Source of the DNA: Treponema sp.
GTDB taxonomy: Bacteria; Spirochaetota; Spirochaetia; Treponematales; Treponemataceae
Direction: 5' to 3'
NCBI GenBank assembly: GCA_004554075.1
Contig: SFOB01000041.1
Coordinates: 1 to 19,976, forward strand
DNA length: 19,976 nucleotides
Below the pieces are notes generated by a model. The model made no database searches. It was not told the origin of the DNA and saw only the letters and a list, made by a program, of their open reading frames with translations. Shown here one piece after another: positions 1 through 5,030 of this stretch (the first letter of the stretch is position 1; each line of letters begins with the position of its first letter). The translations under genes were made by a program, and so were the position numbers.

Positions 1-577
1 CACCACAGGCTGTCTGATATGCAGGCAGAGTCTGTGTTAATGCCGGATTTAAAATAGAAAACTTTGGACGAAGCATATCGTTTCCAAAGCCTCTTTTTAC
101 CATGCCGTCTTTCTTTGTGATAACTGTATCAGGAGAACCTTCTGAACCTGCAGCTGCAATAGTCAGAATTGTAGCAACCGGGAGAGCTGCCTTAGGCTGA
201 GCGGTATAAGAATAAAAATCCCAGAAGTCGCCGTTATAGCAGACACCCATTGCAATTGCTTTTGAAGAGTCAATTACAGAGCCGCCTCCAACAGCAAGAA
301 TAAAATCTACGCCTTCACGTTTGCAAAGGTCAATTCCTTCATAAACAAGGTCATCGAGCGGGTTAGGGTGAACACCACCGAGTTCTACAAACTCAAGTCC
401 GGCTCCCTTCAAAGACTCCCGAACTCTACCAAGCAAGCCAGACTTTTCAGCAGACTTTCCGCCAAAGTGCAGCAGAACCTTGCTGCCACCGAACTCACGA
501 ACCAGAGCACCAGCCTGTGCCTCCATCTCTTTTCCAAAAACAAATTTTGTTGGACTATAAAATGTAAAGTTGTTCAT
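1..577 (-). CDS. Iron-containing alcohol dehydrogenase, N-terminal part (cut by window edge)
   Basis: Translated on the minus strand from ATG at 577 this begins MNNFTFYSPTKFVFGKEM and is open to the window edge, about 192 residues. It matches the group III iron-dependent alcohol dehydrogenases (butanol dehydrogenase/YqhD-like), cytoplasmic NAD(P)H-linked reductases of aldehydes. Visible marks are the nucleotide-binding VGGGSVIDSSKAIA stretch, then TILTIAAAGSEGS and the ILNPALTQTLPAYQTACG segment that normally lies just before the metal-binding Asp/His residues; those ligands are beyond the edge. The start is supported by an AGGGGA ribosome binding site about 5 nt upstream. It is divergent from the prsW-like gene. 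Family is clear; the substrate cannot be told. Confidence 0.88.
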   Translation of the reverse strand, partial: MNNFTFYSPTKFVFGKEMEAQAGALVREFGGSKVLLHFGGKSAEKSGLLGRVRESLKGAGLEFVELGGVHPNPLDDLVYEGIDLCKREGVDFILAVGGGSVIDSSKAIAMGVCYNGDFWDFYSYTAQPKAALPVATILTIAAAGSEGSPDTVITKKDGMVKRGFGNDMLRPKFSILNPALTQTLPAYQTACG

Positions 578-726
578 AAAAATCCCCTGAATGAAATGTT
601 AGTGAAGTTATACAGATATTGTACTTCAGCTTGTGAGGAGTTTAAAATATAACATCTCTGATTAAATTGTATGAATCTATATTTTACACAACTATTACAG
701 GACGATTTTTCAACGAATTTATAAAA

Positions 727-755
727 TTGACCATATCAGAATGCAGTTGTAGAAT
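727..755 (+). promoter_or_regulatory. Sigma-70-type promoter of the PrsW-like gene (leaderless)
   Basis: TTGACC (727-732), a 17-nt spacer and TAGAAT (750-755). The expected transcription start, about 7 nt after the -10 box, falls on the A of the ATG at 762. No Shine-Dalgarno sequence lies before the ATG, so the mRNA is predicted to be leaderless. The rest of the 578-761 gap between the divergent genes shows nothing else clear. Confidence 0.6.
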
Positions 756-761
756 GAATCT

Positions 762-1469
762 ATGAAATCAATTTTGTATTTTATCCTGATTCCGGCTCTT
801 CTGCCTGTTGTTCTCATATTACGTTATGTATATCTTCTTGACAAAAATGAACGCGAACCCCTTGGTTTTGTATTAAAGATTGTTGTATTGGGTGCTGTTT
901 TTTCAATTCCATGCGCTGCCGTAGAGCGTTTTATGATGTCACTTATATCTTCTGTTTATGATCCTGCATCAATAGATTATGCCTGGATGGAAAACACAGT
1001 TGGGGTTGCTCTTGTTGAAGAGTTTTCAAAATGGCTGGTTCTCATGCTCTTTGTATGGAAAAACAAAAATTTTGATTACAGATATGACGGAGTTGTCTAT
1101 GCCGTTTCTGCATCCCTTGGTTTTGCTGCCCTTGAAAATATTTTATATGTAATATCTTATGGAACAGGTGTTTCTATAGGTCGTGCCATTTTCGCAATTC
1201 CTGGCCACGCAACCTTTGGTGTATTTATGGGCTACTGGCTTAGCAGGGCTAAAAACTTCTGGCTGGATGGTAAAATAATCCGGATGAGAATCTGTAAGCT
1301 CTTTTCACTTGCAATTCCAATGCTGATTCATGGAGCCTATGACTTTCTTCTTTCTGAACAGGTTGCAGAACTCGGCGGTCAGTCACTCTTCTATATTTAT
1401 GTAATTCTTCTTGATTTCTTTGCATGGCGGGTAATCAAGCATGAATTCCGTACAGACCGCATGCTGTAA
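762..1469 (+). CDS. prsW: PrsW-family intramembrane metalloprotease (CPBP/M82-like)
   Basis: A 235-residue, strongly hydrophobic protein with several membrane segments. It carries the motif set of PrsW-type membrane proteases: EEFSK (residues 86-90, the EExxK motif), GFAALEN (120-126), the PGHATFG histidine motif (His149) and IHGAYDF (His190, Asp194). Relatives such as Bacillus PrsW cleave anti-sigma factors at the membrane; the substrate here is unknown. Length is normal for a family member without extra domains. The start is fixed: an in-frame TAG lies at 750-752 and the next Met is far inside. It stands alone between the alcohol dehydrogenase gene and the flagellar genes. It lacks a ribosome binding site and is probably translated from a leaderless mRNA. 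Confidence 0.88.
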   Translation: MKSILYFILIPALLPVVLILRYVYLLDKNEREPLGFVLKIVVLGAVFSIPCAAVERFMMSLISSVYDPASIDYAWMENTVGVALVEEFSKWLVLMLFVWKNKNFDYRYDGVVYAVSASLGFAALENILYVISYGTGVSIGRAIFAIPGHATFGVFMGYWLSRAKNFWLDGKIIRMRICKLFSLAIPMLIHGAYDFLLSEQVAELGGQSLFYIYVILLDFFAWRVIKHEFRTDRML

Positions 1470-1497
1470 AGTAAAGCTAAAAATCATCAAAAATCTC

Positions 1498-1524
1498 TAA
1501 ACCTTTTCCTCCAGATTCCGAAAA
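1498..1524 (+). promoter_or_regulatory. Sigma-28 (FliA)-like flagellar promoter before flgB
   Basis: TAAACCTT (1498-1505), an 11-nt spacer and TCCGAAAA (1517-1524). This fits the flagellar sigma-28 consensus TAAAGTTT-N11-GCCGATAA at 6 of 8 bases in each half with exact spacing. It would give a leader of about 65 nt to flgB, whose ribosome binding site AGGAGG lies at 1578-1583. Confidence 0.55.
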
Positions 1525-1593
1525 TCAAGTAGATGTAAACAAAATAAGGGGTAGTGGATTATTTCCGCTATTCTTCAGGAGGATAAGACAGCT

Positions 1594-2010
1594 ATGAATT
1601 CTTTCAGTCGTTCAATCGACCTGCTTCAGCGCGAGATGAATGTTGCTAACTTGCGCTATCAGGTTAGTGCCAACAACCTTGCCAACAGCGAGGTTCCGAA
1701 CTTCAAGCGTTCTACCGTCAATTTTGAAAGCGAGCTTAAAAAAGCCTTCGATTCTGAAGAAGCTGCAAAAAACGCTTTCCATCTTACAACTACAGATTCA
1801 CGCCATATTCAGGTAAACGTTCCTTATGATTACCGCCAGGTTGAGCCTCGCCGCGTTCTTGACTACACAACAACATCAAAGGCTAACGGAAACAATGTGG
1901 ATGCTGAATACGAAGCAAACAACATCCTCCAGATTCAGATGCAGTACCGCCTGCTCACCCAGCTCACAGATTTTGAGTTTGATCAGGTGAATACAGCTAT
2001 GAAGAAATAG
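1594..2010 (+). CDS. flgB: Flagellar basal-body rod protein FlgB
   Basis: A 138-residue protein of the proximal rod of the periplasmic flagellum. The N-terminal helix and the family signature ANNLANSEVPNFKR (about residues 26-39) are clear, with the C-terminal helix LTQLTDFEFDQVNTAMKK typical of rod proteins that pack as helical bundles. The length is usual. AGGAGG lies 11 nt before the ATG, slightly far but the only candidate. It heads the flgB-flgC-fliE unit behind a sigma-28-like promoter. The stop codon TAG is part of the TAGGAG that serves flgC, so the two are tightly coupled. Confidence 0.96.
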   Translation: MNSFSRSIDLLQREMNVANLRYQVSANNLANSEVPNFKRSTVNFESELKKAFDSEEAAKNAFHLTTTDSRHIQVNVPYDYRQVEPRRVLDYTTTSKANGNNVDAEYEANNILQIQMQYRLLTQLTDFEFDQVNTAMKK

Positions 2011-2019
2011 GAGTAAAAG

Positions 2020-2478
2020 ATGGGATTATTCACAAGTATAAATATAGCTGCCACAGGAATGAGTGCTGAACGCCTCAGAAGTGACGTAATTTCAGATAAT
2101 ATCGCAAATGCAAGTACAACCCGCACACAGGATGGCGGTCCTTTCAAGAAGTCAACCGTAATCATGCGCCCTGTTGCAGACAGTAATCCTCAGTGGAGAA
2201 CACCTTTTACACCAGCTTCCCTGGACAATGGTCCTGGAAAAGGAGTAAAGGTTCTTGAAATCACAAAGGATACTTCGGAAGGACGTCTTGTTTATGACCC
2301 GACACATCCGGATGCATATCAGAGTGGACCTCACAAGGGATATGTAGAATATCCTAACGTAAATATCGTAAATGAAATGGTAGACCTCATTTCTGCTTCC
2401 CGCGCTTACGAGGCCAACGCAACTGTAATTGACGGTGCAAAAGATATGTTCAGCGCCGCTCTGGAAATTGGCCGCTAA
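2020..2478 (+). CDS. flgC: Flagellar basal-body rod protein FlgC
   Basis: A 152-residue rod protein. The N-terminus has the flg_bb_rod signature (MSAERLRSDVISDNIANASTT), followed by the GGPFKKSTV region. The C-terminus has YPNVNIVNEMVDLISASRAYEANATVI, the classic C-terminal domain of FlgC/FlgG-type rod and hook proteins. The start ATG follows flgB by 9 nt, with GGAG overlapping the flgB stop. It assembles with FlgB, FliE and FlgF above the MS ring. Confidence 0.96.
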   Translation: MGLFTSINIAATGMSAERLRSDVISDNIANASTTRTQDGGPFKKSTVIMRPVADSNPQWRTPFTPASLDNGPGKGVKVLEITKDTSEGRLVYDPTHPDAYQSGPHKGYVEYPNVNIVNEMVDLISASRAYEANATVIDGAKDMFSAALEIGR

Positions 2479-2500
2479 CGTCCGTTCGTTAGTTTTTAGG

Positions 2501-2529
2501 TGTACAAAATCGGATTGATGCTGTACAAT
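2501..2529 (+). promoter_or_regulatory. Possible internal promoter before fliE
   Basis: TGTACA (2501-2506), a 17-nt spacer and TACAAT (2524-2529), 22 nt before the fliE start. The heptamer TGTACAA occurs twice, 21 bp apart, and TGTACA is its own reverse complement, so the 73-nt flgC-fliE gap could instead hold a small hairpin or a paired protein site. The -35 matches only 4 of 6 consensus bases. Confidence 0.3.
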
Positions 2530-2551
2530 AGGTAGTTGAGGGGAATAAAAA

Positions 2552-2944
2552 ATGAAGATTCAGGAATTCGGCACCTTACAGATGGTGCGCACAGATAAAA
2601 GTCATTTCGGACAGGGAAAAATCCAGGCTATTACAACTAATACACCTGGTCTTTCTCCAATCCAGAAAGTTCAGCAGGCAGGAAAAACAACAGAGGCTGC
2701 TTCAATTCAGCGTACCGGCCAGTCAAAATCTTTTCAGTCATATCTTCTAGACGCCCTTGAATCAGTAAATAACCAGCAGCTGGACGTAAACAAGGTTCAG
2801 GAAAAACTCATTACCGACCCGGATGACGTAAACGTAGCCGACGTAACAATTGCAATGGCAAAGGCCCGCATGAGCTTAAACCTTGCTCAGACCGTAATCG
2901 ATCGTCTTGTTACCGGCTGGAATGAAATTACTACTACACGATAA
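2552..2944 (+). CDS. fliE: Flagellar hook-basal body protein FliE
   Basis: A 130-residue protein that joins the MS ring (FliF) to the rod. The C-terminal half carries the FliE family core: SFQSYLLDALESVNNQQLDVNKVQEKLITDPDDVNVADVTIAMAKARMSLNLAQTVIDRLVTGWNEI. The N-terminal about 40 residues are variable and somewhat longer than in the roughly 105-residue enterobacterial protein. GAGGGG lies 8 nt before the ATG. It is followed at once by a strong terminator, whereas in other spirochaetes fliF usually comes next. Confidence 0.95.
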   Translation: MKIQEFGTLQMVRTDKSHFGQGKIQAITTNTPGLSPIQKVQQAGKTTEAASIQRTGQSKSFQSYLLDALESVNNQQLDVNKVQEKLITDPDDVNVADVTIAMAKARMSLNLAQTVIDRLVTGWNEITTTR

Positions 2945-2953
2945 AAAATAGAC

Positions 2954-3013
2954 CCCGAAACAAGTTCGGGTGACGCGGAAAGCTTCGTTCCCACCGAACG
3001 AAGCTTTTTTTTT
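2954..3013 (+). terminator. Strong intrinsic terminator after fliE, preceded by a second hairpin
   Basis: The main terminator is a perfect 12-bp stem (2979-2990 with 2996-3007) with a 5-nt loop CCACC and a run of nine T (3005-3013). Just before it, CCCGAA (2954-2959) pairs with TTCGGG (2965-2970) around a 5-nt loop. The T run exists only for plus-strand transcripts. It should end flgB-flgC-fliE transcription before the accessory island. Confidence 0.9.
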
Positions 3014-3015
3014 CA

Positions 3016-3046
3016 CGTCATTGCGAGCACGAAGTGCGAAGCAATC
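3016..3046. repeat. REP-like palindromic repeat, copy 1
   Basis: CGTCATTGCGAGC (3016-3028) ... GCGAAGCAATC (3036-3046) with nested inverted halves ATTGC/GCAAT and GCAC/GTGC. The same outer sequences recur at 18926-18953. This is the widespread REP-like type of intergenic palindrome. It lies at the left edge of the island, directly behind the fliE terminator. Confidence 0.75.
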
Positions 3047-3050
3047 TATG

Positions 3051-3758
3051 TCAGGCTTTTTTAATCACCTTCTTATAAAATATACTGGCCGCAAAGAAAA
3101 CAATCATAATGGTAATTATAAACTTTACCGTTCCCCAGATGTAACACCAGATTGTACTTACACTGGATGAGCCCCAGGATGAAAGTTCTCTGCGTCTCTT
3201 CTGTTTTTCGTAAAGCTTAGCTGCCTCTTCAATCAAATCATCAGAAATCTTTCTTCCCAGAGAATCATAAAAAGCAACCGGATATTTATTAAGCGTAGAG
3301 TTTGCTTTATACTCCGGCCAGTTATAGTAGTAAAAATAATCTCTATCTTCCGATAAACCTCTTTTGATAAGAGGCATTATAGCGTCATCAAGGTTCGTAA
3401 TTTCTTTTGATTTTTCCTGTTCAATAAAAAGCTTTTTAGCTTCGGGACGAATCTCGTTTGAAACTCGACGGTTGAAATCATCATAATACTTACCATAGTC
3501 AGTTTGGCGTAGAGGCATTTCAATTTCTTCTACGGAACTGACAATTTCTTCACCCTTTGAGTAGCGGGAAACGAGTCCATTTGCATCATCATAAGGCTGA
3601 TCTGGATTATCAGCTTTTATGATTGCCGAAAAATGTCCTTCTACACCAGCTGATCCTTCCGGATTATAACGACCTGCAGCAAAAGCTTTTGTGCTTGCTG
3701 TAATTATAAGGGCAAGGAACATAATCACTATTTTTGTAAGAAAATTATTCTTTTTCAT
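3051..3758 (-). CDS. Unrecognised exported, membrane-anchored protein with two FliF-loop-like peptides
   Basis: A 235-residue protein. Residues 1-28 look like a signal peptide (MKKNNFLTKIVIMFLALIITA..., possible cleavage after AFA), and a hydrophobic segment near residues 203-225 (IWGTVKFIITIMIVFFAASIF) followed by KKVIKKA suggests a C-terminal anchor with a short cytoplasmic tail. The part in between would be periplasmic and is rich in charged and aromatic residues. Directly after the signal come RYNPEGSAGVEG (30-41) and IKADNPDQPYDD (47-58), very close to GYNPEGPAGTEG and IKADNPDTPYDD of FliF in this same window, but in the opposite order. The start has AGGAG 9 nt upstream. It is last in a three-gene minus-strand cluster. 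I do not recognise the family; interaction with the flagellar base or mimicry of FliF is only a guess. Confidence 0.75.
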   Translation of the reverse strand: MKKNNFLTKIVIMFLALIITASTKAFAAGRYNPEGSAGVEGHFSAIIKADNPDQPYDDANGLVSRYSKGEEIVSSVEEIEMPLRQTDYGKYYDDFNRRVSNEIRPEAKKLFIEQEKSKEITNLDDAIMPLIKRGLSEDRDYFYYYNWPEYKANSTLNKYPVAFYDSLGRKISDDLIEEAAKLYEKQKRRRELSSWGSSSVSTIWCYIWGTVKFIITIMIVFFAASIFYKKVIKKA

Positions 3759-3849
3759 TTTTCACATCTCCTGTGTTTTTATTTTCAAAAATGATACGGT
3801 GGGCATCATCTTTTTCTATCTTGATGTTTTCTCGATTAGAAATAGTCAT
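3745..3849 (-). CDS. Possible 34-residue small ORF linking two genes of the cluster
   Basis: An ATG at 3849 opens a frame for MTISNRENIKIEKDDAHRII... ending in KNEKE at a TAA (3745-3747). It fills the 77-nt gap between its neighbours and overlaps each of them by 14 nt, an arrangement common in translationally coupled genes. Composition looks protein-like (charged, no odd codons). Evidence against: the ribosome binding site is only a weak AGAAAGAAG-type stretch, and the downstream gene has its own AGGAG. It could also be the decayed 3' part of the upstream gene after a frameshift. Confidence 0.28.
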   Translation of the reverse strand: MTISNRENIKIEKDDAHRIIFENKNTGDVKNEKE

Positions 3850-4477
3850 TAAGAAATGAGCTACATTCTTCTTTCTGATAAAAGTATTCTTCGTAATTGT
3901 TTCCTGCGTTACGGAAAAGTTTTGAAGCGGATTTCAAATTATATAAATCATCAGTGGCCAGAAGGAGCTTTGCCCCGGCTTTACCTTCATCTGTTTTGTA
4001 TAAATACAGACAATAAACAGAAGTTGATTTTCCGGCTTCTTCCAGAAGCTTAAAAAGTTTCATCCATTCTGTTTTGTCTTTCACTTCTGTTGTAAGACTC
4101 GGGCATTCAAAAAAAGAAGTGACGGAATAATAATTGTTGAATTTTACATTCAGGCGAGAAGTCATAGGATAAGTGGAATTATTTTCAGCCTTGCAGAGAG
4201 AATACAGTTCCAGAAGAGATTTATTTGGTACAAACCCTTCCTTGGTAATCTTAATTCCAAAATCAAAATAATCATTCGAAAAACAATCCTTAATCAGCAG
4301 AATATCATTTCCTACTTTTAGATTATTGATTGTATGTTCAAAAATCATTTCTGTTTCTTCGGTTAAAATAGATTCTTCCGGATCATATGTAGAAGTCCAG
4401 TTAGAACCACTCTCTCGAAGGTAAAGAACATTATCTTTCATTCCAATAAAGTGATCTTTCAATTTAGTTTCCTCCAT
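3836..4477 (-). CDS. Unrecognised soluble protein, middle gene of the minus-strand cluster
   Basis: About 213 residues with no signal peptide or membrane segment, so probably cytoplasmic. I recognise no domain. It has alternating hydrophobic strands and ends in a charged, aromatic tail (NNYEEYFYQKEECSSFLNDYF). The start is uncertain. The ATG at 4477 overlaps the upstream gene by 14 nt but has only AGG right before it. A TTG at 4462 has a good GGAGG 8 nt upstream and follows the upstream stop by one base. Either way translation is coupled to the upstream gene. Its place between two membrane-anchored proteins suggests it acts with them at the inner face of the membrane; this is inference. Confidence 0.7.
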   Translation of the reverse strand: MEETKLKDHFIGMKDNVLYLRESGSNWTSTYDPEESILTEETEMIFEHTINNLKVGNDILLIKDCFSNDYFDFGIKITKEGFVPNKSLLELYSLCKAENNSTYPMTSRLNVKFNNYYSVTSFFECPSLTTEVKDKTEWMKLFKLLEEAGKSTSVYCLYLYKTDEGKAGAKLLLATDDLYNLKSASKLFRNAGNNYEEYFYQKEECSSFLNDYF

Positions 4478-4925
4478 CCTTTTCTTTTGCTTCAAAATAC
4501 TTTCTGATTTTCCAGGCTATGAAGTCTGCTTTTTTTTCATCTGAATATTGAGGAACAATTTCTCCGTTGAAAACTTCCTTTCCTTCAATTCTGATTGCAC
4601 AGTTTTTTCCGGCGGGGAAGTTCGCTGTCGCAATAGAAATGCTTGGAAGAATGTAATCCAGACTCCAGAGATCAAAACGCAGGTCCTTTAGTTTTTCTAC
4701 CAGCAGCTTTGTTACCATTTTCATCTCGTAAGAAAAAACTACATAGTCGCGACCCATGGTATTCAGCTGGCTTTCCAGAAAATCAACTTTGGGTAGATCC
4801 TTTTTAGGGAAAAGCTTTGCATAAAACTCACTTAATTTGACTGCTACGGCAACCACCGCAACAATCCCGATTCCAATTGCGACCCCAACGCCGCCCCAGG
4901 TTAAAATGATTCTTATTGTGTCCAT
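4464..4925 (-). CDS. Unrecognised small protein with one N-terminal membrane helix
   Basis: 153 residues. Residues about 8-30 form a very hydrophobic Gly/Val/Ala-rich helix (GGVGVAIGIGIVAVVAVAV), followed by a positively charged FYAKLFPKKDLPK stretch and a soluble domain of about 110 residues ending in WKIRKYFEAKEKDGGN. The soluble part probably faces the cytoplasm, given the positive charges just after the helix. I do not recognise the family. The ATG at 4925 is the only possible start before an in-frame stop at 4968-4970. There is no ribosome binding site; the -10 box ends 6 nt before the ATG, so a leaderless mRNA is likely. It is the first gene of the cluster divergent from ravA. Confidence 0.75.
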   Translation of the reverse strand: MDTIRIILTWGGVGVAIGIGIVAVVAVAVKLSEFYAKLFPKKDLPKVDFLESQLNTMGRDYVVFSYEMKMVTKLLVEKLKDLRFDLWSLDYILPSISIATANFPAGKNCAIRIEGKEVFNGEIVPQYSDEKKADFIAWKIRKYFEAKEKDGGN

Positions 4926-4931
4926 GTTATT

Positions 4932-4960
4932 TTTATAGACGGAAGGGGGAAAAAAGTTGA
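4932..4960 (-). promoter_or_regulatory. Leaderless promoter of the minus-strand membrane cluster
   Basis: Read on the minus strand: TCAACT (4960-4955), 17-nt spacer, TATAAA (4937-4932), then 6 nt and ATG at 4925. The -35 element lies inside the left arm of the inverted repeat 4951-5005. It is the mirror image of the ravA promoter on the other strand. Confidence 0.55.
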
Positions 4961-5005
4961 CAGGGGATTATTGAAAAAAATAATATTTTTCCGTGTCAAC
5001 TTTTT
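4951..5005. promoter_or_regulatory. Perfect 12-bp inverted repeat spanning two divergent promoters (candidate operator)
   Basis: The arms AAAAAGTTGACA (4951-4962) and TGTCAACTTTTT (4994-5005) are perfect inverted copies separated by 31 bp. Inside lies a smaller inverted repeat, ATTATT (4967-4972) and AATAAT (4979-4984). Each arm contains the -35 element of the promoter that fires away from the centre, and each arm ends 13 bp before its own -10 box. A protein bound to both arms would control both transcripts together. A second weaker plus-strand promoter, TTGACA (4957-4962), 18 nt, TAATAT (4981-4986), also lies inside. Confidence 0.7.
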
Positions 5006-5024
5006 AATAGGCTTGTGCTATAAT
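4996..5024 (+). promoter_or_regulatory. Extended -10, probably leaderless promoter of the ravA-viaA trio
   Basis: TCAACT (4996-5001), 17-nt spacer, TATAAT (5019-5024) with the extended -10 TG at 5016-5017, then 6 nt and ATG at 5031. The consensus -10 with TG should make up for the poor -35. The -35 is part of the right arm of the inverted repeat. Confidence 0.65.
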
Positions 5025-5030
5025 AAGATG

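Noticed and set aside
368..652. 94-codon plus-strand frame near the left edge
   Set aside because: It is antisense to the alcohol dehydrogenase gene, has no family resemblance, and the minus-strand reading is clearly the real one.
4971..5030. N-terminal extension of RavA from a TTG at 4971
   Set aside because: This stretch is the promoter and inverted repeat region; the peptide is not family-like, and good ATG starts lie at 5031 and 5043.
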